Positions 31,101 to 41,500 of a DNA stretch of 64,000 bases are shown here, piece after piece. Source of the DNA: Streptomyces thinghirensis (GTDB lineage: Bacteria > Actinomycetota > Actinomycetia > Streptomycetales > Streptomycetaceae); the NCBI GenBank assembly GCA_021502835.1, contig JAKFGP010000008.1, positions 248,001 through 312,000 on the forward strand, given 5' to 3'. Both the position numbers and the translations under genes were made by a program. How positions within the stretch are numbered: position 1 is the stretch's first letter; the number at the start of each line of letters is the position of its first letter. The notes below the pieces were generated by a model that was given only the letters and a program-made list of their open reading frames with translations, was not told the origin of the DNA and made no database searches.

Positions 31101-32033
31101 GTGAGTCAGGTCCTCCACACACCGCCCCCGACACCGGACGCGGTCGCCCCCGTCCCCGCCGACCACGACCTGGCGGCCCTCGCCGCCCGGCACGGTCTGT
31201 CGGTCAGCGGCGCCCCCCCTCCCTGCCCGAGTACGTCCGTCAGCTGTGGGCGCGCCGGCACTTCATCACCGCCTTCGCCACCGCCAAGCTCACCGCCCAG
31301 TACAGCCAGGCCAAGCTGGGCCAGGTCTGGCAGGTGATGACGCCCCTGCTCAACGCGGCGGTGTACTACTTCATCTTCGGCATGCTGATGGACACCAGCC
31401 GGGGCGTGGAGGACTTCGTCCCGTTCCTGGTCACCGGCGTGTTCGTGTGGACCTTCTACGCAGAGCTCGATCATGGCGGGCACCAAAGCCGTCTCCGGCA
31501 ACCTCGGCCTCGTGCGCGCCCTGCACTTCCCGCGGGCCGCGCTGCCGGTGTCGTTCTGCCTCCAGCAGTTGCAGCAGCTGATGTTCTCGATGGCCGCCTT
31601 GGTCGTCATCCTGCTCGCCTTCGGCGTACCGCCCGCCGCGTCCTGGGTGCTGGCGGTCCCGGCACTGGTGCTGCAGTTCGTGTTCAACGCGGGCCTGGCG
31701 CTGATCATGGCCCGGGTGGGCTCGAAGATCCCCGACATGGCCCAGCTGATGCCGTTCCTGCTGCGGACCTGGATGTACGGCTCGGGCGTCATGTTCAGCA
31801 TCCACCACATGACCGGCCCGGACAGCGGCCTGCCCTCGTGGGTCGGCCCCCTCCTCCAGGTCAACCCGGCCGTCGTCTACATCGACCTGATGCGCTTCGC
31901 GCTGATCGACAGCTTCGGGGGCGGCATGCTGCCGGACCACGTGTGGGCGATGGCCGTGGGCTGGGCCCTGGTCGCCGGGATCGGCGGCTTCATCTACTTC
32001 TGGAAGGCCGAGGAGACGTACGGACGTGGCTGA
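31101..32033 (+). CDS. teichoic-acid/polysaccharide ABC exporter permease (TagG-like)
   Basis: This is the membrane subunit of an ABC-2 exporter that flips a lipid-linked surface polymer. The GTG at 31101 reads VSQVLHTPPPTPDAVAPVPA. After a break near 31217 comes the conserved amphipathic helix region (PEYVRQLWARRHFITAFATA, KLTAQYSQAKLGQVWQVMTP), followed by six helices such as LLNAAVYYFIFGMLMDTSRG, FVPFLVTGVFVWTFYAES, FSMAALVVILLAFGVPPAAS and VWAMAVGWALVAGIGGFIYF. It ends KAEETYGRG. A second break is near 31470. The stop overlaps the start of the ATPase gene by 8 bases, as in tagG-tagH pairs. Confidence 0.9.
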
Positions 32034-32897
32034 CAACAACGGCAACGACATGGGCAAGCAGGCGGACGAGCGCGTCCCCACCGTCGTCGCCGACGGCGTC
32101 GACATCGTCTACCGGGTCAACGGCACCGGCGCCGGCCGCGGCTCCGCGACCGCCGCCCTCAACCGCATCCTGCGCGGCAGGAAGGCCGAGAAGGCGGCGG
32201 GCGTGCGCCGGGTGCACGCCGTCAGGAACGTGTCCTTCGTGGCGTACCGGGGCGAGGCGATCGGGCTGATCGGCACCAACGGCTCCGGCAAGTCGACGCT
32301 GCTCAGGCGGTCGCCGGCCTGCTCCCGGTGGAGAACGGACGCATCTACACGGACGGCCAGCCCTCCCTCCTCGGCGTCAACGCGGCCCTGATGAACGACC
32401 TCACCGGCGAGCGCAACGTCCACCTCGGCGGCCTCGCGATGGGCATGTCCCGGGCGCAGATCAAGGAGCGGTACCAGGAGATCGTCGACTTCTCGGGGAT
32501 CAACGACAAGGGCGACTTCATCACCCTGCCGATGCGCACGTACTCCTCCGGCATGGCGGCCCGGCTGCGCTTCTCCATCGCCGCCGCCAAGGACCACGAC
32601 GTCCTCCTCGTCGACGAGGCCCTGGCCACCGGCGACCGCTCGTTCCAGAAGCGCTCCGAGGAGCGCATCCGGGAGCTGCGCCGGCACGCCGGGACGGTGT
32701 TCCTGGTCAGCCACAGCAACAAGTCCATCCGCGACACCTGCGACCGGGTGCTGTGGCTGGAACGCGGCGAGCTGCGCATGGACGGGCCGACGGACGAGGT
32801 CCTGAAGGAGTACGAGAAGTTCACCGGCGGCCCGGACAGGGCGGCGAAGCCCAAGCCGGCGGCCAAGCCCGCCCCGAAGACGAAGACGGCCGCCTGA
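32026..32897 (+). CDS. teichoic-acid/polysaccharide ABC exporter ATPase (TagH-like)
   Basis: The GTG at 32026 encodes about 290 aa. Walker A is GLIGTNGSGKSTLL (about residues 80-93). After one frame break near 32308 the reading gives GVNAALMNDLTGERNVHLGG, the TagH/Wzt-type signature LPMRTYSSGMAARLRFSIAA, Walker B DVLLVDEALATGDRSF and the H-loop LVSHSNKSI. The C-terminal tail is Lys/Ala/Pro rich (PKPAAKPAPKTKTAA) with no carbohydrate-binding domain. It pairs with the TagG-like permease to energise export of the polymer made by the surrounding transferases. Confidence 0.92.
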
Positions 32898-33029
32898 CCT
32901 CGTCCCGAGCGCGCCCCTCCCCGGGAGGCGTACGCACGGTTAACCCTTTTGCCCGATTAGTGCCACTATGGCCGAACGACCGAACAGGAGAGCGCCGGGA
33001 GCGACGACGACGGCGAAGGAGTCCCCGCG

Positions 33030-35258
33030 ATGCCCGAGACCCCCGACCTCAGCGTCATCGTCCACGGCCCCAACGTCCAGGACCACCTGCCCGCCCTCCT
33101 CAACACCCTCGACGCCCACCCCCTCACCGGCGTCGAGGTGATCGTCGCCGCCGTCGGGGACTGGGCACGGGAGGCGGCCGAGCGGCACACCCCCGGCGTT
33201 CACCGTCCTGCCGCTGCCGGACGGGGCGGGCGACGCCGCGGCCCGCGCGGCAGGGGCGGCGCGGGCGTCGGGCCGGTGGCTGCACTTCGTCCACGCCAAG
33301 GACGGGCTTCCCCCGGCGCCCCGCGCACCATCGCCGAGCACGCCGCGACCCTCCCCGGCACCGGGGACGGCACCGTGGACGTCCTGCTCTTCGATCACGT
33401 CCGCAGCACCTGGCGAGCCTCCGGCCTGCCCTCCCCGGACGGGCCCCGCCTCGCCCGCGCGGGCCGCGCCGACCTCGCCCTCGACGACCGCGCGGCGCTG
33501 CTCGGACTGACCCCGCTGCTCGGCAACCGCGCCGTGCGTGCCGGCTTCTGGCGGGCCCACGAACGCCTCCTCACCACCGACGACGAGCCCTTCGCCGCGT
33601 ACGCCGCCCTGCTGCTCGCCGACCGCGTCGCCTGTCTGCCCCACCCCGCGTACGAGGAGCGCCGACTGCGCCCCGAGAGCCTGCCGCCGGTCACGCCGAA
33701 GCAGCGCTACGCCCTGGTCGAGCGCTACGAGACGCTCCTCGACCTGGCCGCCGGCCGCCCGGCCGTCCACACCGTCCTGTACGACCTGATGGTCCGCGAC
33801 TGCCTGCGCACTTTCACGCGCGCCGGGATGCCGGACGACGTGGCGCGGGAGTTCTTCCACCGGGCGTCCCTGGCAGCCCGGCGCCACCGCCCCGAAGGCC
33901 ACCGGCGCCCGGCCGGCCTCGAAGGCGTACGCCGGTCGCTGCTGGAGCAGGACGCCCGCGCCGAGTACCGCGTCCTCCAGGCCGCCAACCGCACGCGGCG
34001 CGGGGTGCGGTCGGCGGCGCGCACCGGCAGGCACCGGGCCGGGACGCGGCTGCGCGCCCTCCAGTACCGTCGGGCACTCGCCGAGCCGGTCGACCCGCAC
34101 CTCGCCGTCTTCTCGGCGTACTGGGCCCGCGGCGTGGCCTGCAACCCGGCCGCCATCGCCGCCAAGCTCGCCGAACTCGCGCCGAGCGTCCACCCGGTGT
34201 GGGTGGTCACCGCCCCGGGCGCCGCTCTGCTGCCGCCCGGCACCGACCACGTCGTGCCCGGCACCCGCCGCTACTGGGAGGTGCTGGCGCGTGCCAAGTA
34301 CCTCGTCAACAACGTCAACTTCCCGGACGCGGTCGTCAAACGCCCCGGCACCGTGCACGTCCAGACCCACCACGGCACCCCGCTCAAGCGCATGGGCCTG
34401 GACCAGATGCCGTACCCCGCCGCCGCCCGGGGTCTGGACTTCCAGGCGCTGCTGGAACGCGTCGACAAGTGGGACTACAGCGTCTCGGCCAACAGCCACT
34501 CCACCCGCATGTGGCAGCGGGCGTACCCGTCCCGGCACACCTCCCTCGACCACGGCTATCCGCGCAACGACGTCTACTACACCGCCGGCGCCGCCGAGGT
34601 CCGCGCGGTCCGCGAACGCCTGGGCATCGCGCCCCCCCCCCCGGCCACCGGGCGGTCCTCTACGCGCCCACCCACCGCGACTACGAGGCCGGCTGGACCC
34701 CACGCCTGGACCTCGCCGCCCTCGCCGACCGACTCGGCGAGGAAACGATCCTGCTGGTACGCGCCCACTACTTCTACGAGACCGCCACCTCTCCACTGGC
34801 GGGCCTGCGCCGCACCGGCCGGATCATCGACGTCTCCTCCTACGACCCCGTCGAGGAGCTGTGCCTGGCCGCCGACGCGCTGGTCACGGACTACTCGTCG
34901 ATCATGTTCGACTACGCCAACCTCGACCGCCCGATCGTGATCCACGCCGACGACTGGGAGACGTACCGCACCACCCGGGGCGTCTACTTCGACCTGATGG
35001 CCGAGGGCCCCGGGCCCGGTCGCCCGCGACCAGGCGGAGCTGACGGAGATCCTCACCACGGACGCCTGGCGCGACGAACGCGCGGCGAAGGCGCGGGCCG
35101 CCTTCCGGCGCCGGTTCTGCGAGTACGACGACGGCCGCGCCGCCGAACGCGTCGTACGCCGGGTCTTCCTCGGCGAGGACGAACGGACGCTGCCCCCCGT
35201 ACTGCCGGTCGAGGAGCGCACCCCGGCCCCGAGCCCCGAGGAGGCGACCACGTCATGA
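33030..35258 (+). CDS. bifunctional glycosyltransferase-like / TagF-like glycerophosphotransferase (copy 4)
   Basis: The ATG at 33030 follows GAAGGAG. The N-terminal half resembles a GT-2 fold start (PDLSVIVHGPNVQDHLPALL) but lacks an obvious DxD motif, so it may be a degenerate transferase domain. The C-terminal half is a well-conserved TagF-like domain: LAVFSAYWARGVACNPAAIA, RAKYLVNNVNFPDAVVKRPG, HVQTHHGTPLKRMGLDQM (His present, codon 34371-34373), KWDYSVSANSHSTRMWQRAY, HGYPRNDVYYTAGAAEVRAV, LVRAHYFYET and VTDYSSIMFDYANLDRPIVI. Frame breaks near 33196, 33302, 34632 (a C homopolymer) and 35018. About 740 aa. The stop overlaps the next start (ATGA). Confidence 0.87.
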
Positions 35259-36957
35259 GCACGTCCACGGCCACATCCACTTCGGTGGACACCCCCGACG
35301 TCACCGTCACGGTCATCGTCTACAACGACGCCGAACGCCTCCCCCGCGCGGTCGCGTCCGTCCTGCGCCAGACCCACGCCAACACCGAGGTCGTCATCAG
35401 CGACGACCATTCGACGGACGCGACCGAGGAGGTGGCCCGCGAACTCGCCGCCCGCGACCCCCGCGTCGTGTACCTCCGCCTGCCCGAGAACAGCGGCGGC
35501 TGCAGCGCCCCGCGCAACCGCGCCCTGGAGATCGCGCGGGCGCCGTACCTGATGTTCCTGGACAGCGACGACGAACTCCCCGAGCGCGCCGTCGAGGTCC
35601 TGCTCGCCGCCCACCGCGAACGCGAGATCGACTTCGCGATGGGCGCGGTGCACCGCATACGCGTGGACGGCGGACGCCGTACGACGTGGATGCCGCACCT
35701 GGTCGCCGAGCGCCGCACCCTCGACGGCATCGAGGCCGACCCGCGGCTGTTCTTCGAGCACCTGTCGACCAGCAAGATGTACGCCCGCGCGTTCCTCGAC
35801 CGGCACGACCTGCGCTTCCCCGAGGGCATCCACTACGAGGACCAGCTCTTCTCGGCGCAGGCGTACTGCCTGGCCAAGACGTTCACCGTCGTCCCCGAGC
35901 CGGTCTACCGCTGGTACGTCGCCCCGTACGCCGCCTCCGAGACGGCCTCCATATCCAACCAGCGGCACAAGCTGACCAACGTCCGCGACCGCGTCCACGT
36001 GCAGTGTCTGATCGACACGTTCCTGGCCGAGAGCGGGCACGTGTCGTTGCGCGAGGACAAGGACTTCAAGTTCCTCAAGCACGACTTCCGCATGTACGCC
36101 GGCGACCTGCCGTACCGGGACGACGCGTGGCTCGCGTCCTTCGCGGACATCGTGACCCCGTACCTCGACACGCTGGCCCCGGGCGCCTACGCCCGGCTCT
36201 CCCCGCGCCGAACGGATCGTCCTCCAACTGGTCCGCGACCGCCGCCTGTCCGACGTACGCCTCGCCGCCCGGGGCCTCGGCCACGACGTCGCCCCGCGCC
36301 GGACCACACCGGACCCGGCGGACGGCCGCACCTACTGGGGCGAGGAGATCCCGCACTCCGAACAGGCCCGCCACGAACTCGACCTGACCGACCTGGACCT
36401 GGACACCCGCCCGTTCTTCACCGCCCAACTCCGCCACGAGGTGACGGAGATCGAGCGGGGCCCCGGCGCCTCGGTAGACCTGACCGTCCGCACCTACGAC
36501 CCGGCCCTGCGCCTACCGGTCGGCCCCCAGCGCGCCACCCTCCACCTCTCACCCGGCCGTCGCCGCCCTCACGGTCCCCCTTCCGCCTCTGCCCCGTCCG
36601 CCCCGGCGTCTTCGAGGGCCACCTGCGCCTGGACCTGGCGTCGGCCCGCCTCCCCCCTCCAGGGCTTCGAGGGCATCCGCCACCCCGTGCTCCGCCTCCG
36701 CCACCAGGGCCAGACCCACACGGGCATCCTCCTGGCCCCGCTCGCCCCTCACCCCCTTCACCGCCCGGGTCCCCTACCACTCGGGCGCCCTGCCCCACCG
36801 GGTCACGGTGGAACCGGAGGACCACAAGCCGGGCCGGCTCCAGATCCGCTGGCAACCGGTGGGCGCGGCGGCGGCGCTCATCCACCCGGTGGTACGCCGC
36901 CTGGCCACGCCACGTGTGAAGCGGGCGGTCCGCCTGGCGGCGAGCGTCCTGCGCTGA
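35255..36957 (+). CDS. glycosyltransferase family 2 with C-terminal beta-rich domain
   Basis: The ATG at 35255 overlaps copy 4's stop. The GT-A domain (residues about 12-250) reads PDVTVTVIVYNDAERLPRAV, HANTEVVISDDHSTDATEEV, SGGCSAPRNRALEIARAPYL and MFLDSDDELPERAVEVLLAA (DxD-type), then FPEGIHYEDQLFSAQAYCLA, which places an ExD-type acidic pair near the active site. A helical segment follows (HKLTNVRDRVHVQCLIDTFL). From about residue 390 a beta-rich C-terminal domain is seen (TAQLRHEVTEIERGPGASVD, RLQIRWQPVG). Frame breaks near 36208, 36565, 36650 and 36755. About 565 aa. Donor sugar unknown; probably decorates or extends the same polymer. Confidence 0.85.
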
Positions 36958-36998
36958 GCCCGCCCGCGGCGTCCCGTCCCCCCCCCCCCGCCCGGCGC

Positions 36999-38449
36999 TC
37001 ACCCCACCACCTCGTACAGGATCTGCCCGTCCGGCCCCCGCGTCACCGCCCGCAACCCCTCGGACCCCCGAAGCCCGTCCCCCCGGTCCACCACCCACCG
37101 CACCCCCATACTCCCGCACGATCGCGCGCCGCACGCCGCCGGCCGCCCCCTCGGAGAAGTACGTCCGCGCCGCCGCCACCCGCTCCCCCTCGTCCCGCAG
37201 GGAAGAAGTCGGGGTACCCGGGAGCCACGGTGTACGGCCCGTAGGACCGGGATCTGCCGCGACGGGAACTTCCTCGCCATGACCACGTCCCCGTACCCCA
37301 CCCACGGCGTGATCCACTGGTATCCCGTCCAGGGCTCCCGGTACTTCGCCTCGACCACTCCCGGCAGCAGCCCCCGGTCCACCACGTGCCCGAGCGTCCC
37401 CGCCTGCGCCCACGCCCCCACGGCCAGCGCCGCGCCCAGCACGCACGCCCACCCGGCCCGCACCGCCCGCCGCCCGGCCTCCACCACCTCCAGCGCCACC
37501 GCGAGCTGCGCCGGAATCAGCGCGGCGGGCAGCACCCGCCCCCACGACCAGTGACCGCTCAGCCCGCCCGCCGCGAACACCACCGCCCCCAGAACGAAGA
37601 ACAGCACCAGCACGTCCCGCCGGTCCCGCCACCACCGCACGCCCAGCGCCGCCACCCCCACCAGCACCAGCCAGTACCGCCCGGGCAGGTCCCGGTACAG
37701 CGACCGGTGCACCGCGTTCATCCCGTCGCCGGCGCCGAGCAGCGCGAAGAAGTCGTAGTACGGCCAGACCCACAGCACCACCGTCCCCAGCGCCAGGCCC
37801 ACGGCGAGCCGCCCGGGCGCCCGCCACCCGGTCCGCGCCGAGCACACGACGGCGAGCGCGCCCAGCGAGGCCACGACGCCGGAGAACTGGTGGACGAGGA
37901 GGATCACCGCCCACAGCACTCCGCACCCGAGCCGGGCGCCCCACCCCTGGGCCCGCGACAGCCACGCCCACAGGTGGAAGGCGAGACCGAGAGCGAACAC
38001 GCTGGGATACGCCACCGTCAGCACGAGGGAGTGCAGTCCGAGGAAGCCGCTCCAGCTGAACTGCGCCGTGCCCCACAGCAGGACCAGGCTGAGGAGCGCG
38101 AGTGGCGGCGCCGCCGGGCGCGCGCTCAGCACCCGCACGTACCGCCACACCCCCGTCACCAGCACCCCGAGCCCCACCAGCGCCCCGAGCCGCAGCACGA
38201 CGAAGACGGAGAACCCGGTCGCCTTGGCCACGCAGCCGAGCAGCACCGTCCACGGCGAGTAGTACGGACTGGGCGTGTCCGCGTCGACCAGCGGATTGCC
38301 GGGGTCGAGCAGGCTGTGCCGCAGGCGTTCGACGGTGGCCGCGTGGATGCCGAGGTCACCGGCCCAGGGCAGCCGGACGACGGCCAGGAGCAGGAGGAGC
38401 AGGAGGACGAGCGCGGCGACGCGTGCGGTCCAGGGAGACGCCCAGTCAC
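36999..38449 (-). CDS. polytopic membrane protein, GT-C-like (paralogue of the 26411 gene)
   Basis: The GTG at 38449 with AAGGTGA upstream is my best start; one indel near 38430 leads into the first helix (RVAALVLLLLLLLAVVRLP). An external loop with HAATVERLRHSLLDPGNPLV and PSPYYSPWTVLLG follows, then about nine helices such as KATGFSVFVVLRLGALVGLG, SVFALGLAFHLWAWLSRA and VILLVHQFSGVVASLGALAV. It then reads VHRSLYRDLPGRYWLVLVG, LSGHWSWGRVLPAALIPAQL and a soluble C-terminal part ending GQILYEVVG. These segments match the plus-strand gene at 26411-27965 in order. Breaks near 37240, 37195 and 37105. About 480 aa. Predicted lipid-linked-sugar transferase by topology only. Confidence 0.68.
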
Positions 38450-38490
38450 CCCGTCACCTTATGCGGAGTTTCCGGACAGAGCGGACATGA

Positions 38491-38522
38491 AGGCGCCCCG
38501 GGTCGAGTGACCCGGGGCGCCT
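38491..38522. terminator. perfect 14-bp hairpin terminator
   Basis: AGGCGCCCCGGGTC (38491-38504) and GACCCGGGGCGCCT (38509-38522) pair perfectly around GAGT. The hairpin lies 39 bases past the stop of the minus-strand glutamate dehydrogenase gene. Confidence 0.8.
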
Positions 38523-38560
38523 CACACGGCTGTGCGGCTACGGCATCACGCCGTCACGCG

Positions 38561-41500
38561 TCACGCATGCGTACGCAGCAGCGTCCGCATCGTCCGCATC
38601 GCCACCGACAGGTTCGACAGGTCGAAGTCCTCCGAGTTGTGGATCTCCTCCAGCGTGGTGCGGGCCCGGCCGAGGATCGCCGCGTTCTTCTGCTCCCACG
38701 CCTTGAACCGCTGCTCCGGTGTCGACGTGCCGTTGCCCACCGCCAGGACGTCGGCGGTGAGCGACGCGTGCGCCGCGTACAGGTCCTCGCGGATCGCCGC
38801 GCGGGCCATGGACTGCCAGCGGTCGTTGCGGGGCAGATCGCTGATCCGGTCCATCAGCTGGGTGACGCTCAGCCGGTCGGCGAGGTCGTAGTACACCTCG
38901 GCGACGTCCAGCGGCTCCTTGCCCATGCGGTCGGCCACCGACACGATGTCCAGCGTCGGGAAGGCCGAGGAGAACCCGGCCACCCGCGTGGCCGGCTCGT
39001 CCGGGACGCCGGCGGCGGTCAGCTCGTCGTAGATGTGCTGGTACCACTCCGCGTCCGCGCCGCGCAGCAGCTTCGGCAGCTGCGACCAGACCTGCTCGAC
39101 GCGCTCGGCGAAGAACTCCACCGTCTCGGCGAGCTCCAGCGGCTGCGGCCGGTTGTTGAGCAGCCAGCGCGTGCCGCGCTCGACCAGGCGGCGCGAGTGC
39201 AGCCGGATGCGGGTCTGCACGTCGGCCTCGACCTTGGTGTCCAGCGCCTCCACCGCGTCCCACACCGGGGAGGAGCTGAAGATCGCCCGGGCCGCGGTCT
39301 GTGCCCGCACGATCTCCTCGAGCGAGGCGCCGGTCTCCTCGCGCATCCGGTGCAGGTACGTCGTGCCGCCCGTGTTGACCGTGTCGTTGACCAGGACGGT
39401 CGTCGTGATCTCCCGGCGCAGCGGGTGGCCGTCGATCCGGTCGAGGAACTGCTCGCGCAGCGCTCGTCGGGAAGTACGCGTGCAGCAGGCCCTTGAGGTA
39501 CGGGTCGTCGGGCAGCGAGTGTGCAGCAGCTCCTCGGCGACCGTGATCTTCGTGTACGCCAGCAGCACGGCGGTCTCCGGGCCGGTCAGGCCCTGACCGG
39601 TGCCGAGGCGCTCGCGGATCTGGCGGTCGGTGGGCAGGAACTCCAGGGCCCGGTTGAGGTGGCCCTCCCTGACCAGGTGGCGCATGAAGCGCTGCTGGGC
39701 GTGGAGCATGTCCTTGGACTGGGCCAGCGCGTTGGCGATCGCCGTGTTCTGCGCGTAGTTGTTGCGCAGGACCAGCGCGCCGACCTCGTCGGTCATCTGG
39801 GCGAGCAGCTTGTTGCGCTGCTTGACGGTCATGTCGCCGTCCTTGACGAGACCGTTGAGCAGGATCTTGATGTTCACCTCGTGGTCGGAGGTGTCCACGC
39901 CCGCGCTGTTGTCGATGGCGTCGGTGTTGATCCGGCCGCCGTGCAGCGCGAACTCGATCCGGCCCAGCTGGGTCAGGCCGAGGTTGCCGCCCTCGCCGAC
40001 GACCTGGACCCGCAGGTCCTTGCCGTCGACGCGGATGGCGTCGTTGCCCTTGTCGCCGACGTCGCCGTTGGACTCGGTGGAGGCCTTGACGTAGGTACCG
40101 ATGCCGCCGTTCCACAGCAGGTCCACCGGCGCCGACAGGATCGCCTTCATCAGGTCGGCCGGGGTCATCTTGGTGACGCCGGCCTCGATACCGAGGGCCT
40201 CGCGGATGTGCGCGTTGACCGGGATCGACTTGGCCGTGCGCGGGAAGATCCGCCGCCCGCCGAGAGCAGCTCGGTGTTGTAGTCCTCCCAGGAGGAGCGC
40301 GGCAGCTCGAACAGGCGGCGCCGCTCGGCGTACGAGGTGGCCGCGTCCGAGGTTCGGGTCGATGACGATGTGCCGGTGGTCGAAGGCGGCGACCAGGCGG
40401 ATGTGCTCGCTGAGCACGCATGCCGTTGCCGAACACGTCGCCGGACATGTCACCGATGCCGACGACGGTGAAGTCCTGGTCTGGGTGTCGACGCCCAGCT
40501 CCCGGAAGTGCCGCTTGACGATCCCCAGGCGCGCGGGCGGTGATGCCCATGCCCCTTGTGGTCGTAGCCCGCGCTTCCGCCGGAGGCGAAGGCGTCGCCG
40601 AGCCAGAAGTTGTAGGACTCGGCGACCTCGTTGGCGATGTCCGAGAACTTCGCGGTGCCCTTGTCGGCGGCGACGACGGGTAGGTGTCGTCCTCGTCGTG
40701 GCGGACGACGTCGGCGGGGTGCACGACCTCGCCGGCCACCATGTTGTCGGTGATGTCGAGCAGCGCCGAGATGAACGTCTTGTAGCTGGCGATGCCCTCG
40801 GCCATCCAGGCGTCGCGGTCGACGTTCGGGTCGGGCAGCTGCTTGGCGACGAAGCCGCCGCCGCCGACCGGCACGATGACGGTGTTCTTCACCATCTGCG
40901 CCTTGACCAGGCCGAGGATCTCGGTACGGAAGTCCTCCTCCGGTCCGACCAGCGCAGACCACCGCGCGCGACCTTGCCGAAGCGCAGGTGCACGCCCTCG
41001 ACGCGCGGCGAGTACACCCAGATCTCGAACGCCGGGCGCGGCGCGGGCAGGTCCGGGATGGCCTGCGGGTCGAACTTCGCGGAGACGTAGTCGTGGGGCT
41101 TGCCGCCCGCCGCCTCCTGGAAGAAGTTCGTCCGCAGCGTCGCCTTGATGACGGTGAGGAAGGACCGCAGGATCCGGTCCTCGTCGAGACTCGCGACCTG
41201 GTCGAGGGCCGCGTCGACCTCTTCGAGCAGGGCGTCGACGATCTCGCGCCCGGCCCCGCTGGCGCTCGGGGGCCATCCGCGCCTCGAACAGGGAGACGAG
41301 CAGCCGCGTGGTGTGGACGTTGTTGCGGAGGGTGTCCTCCATGTAGTCCTGGCTGAACGTCGACCCGGCCTGCCGCAGGTGCTTCGGCGTACGCGCAGCA
41401 GCACCATCGCCTGCCGCCAGGTCAAGCCCGGCGCTGAGCACGAGGGCGTTGAAGCCGTCGTTCTCCGCCTGGCCGGTCCAGGTGGCGGCGAAGGCGTCCT

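Noticed and set aside
36976..36991. C homopolymer between two genes as a possible slippage or phase-variation tract
   Set aside because: It is intergenic, and homopolymer lengths are unreliable in this sequence.
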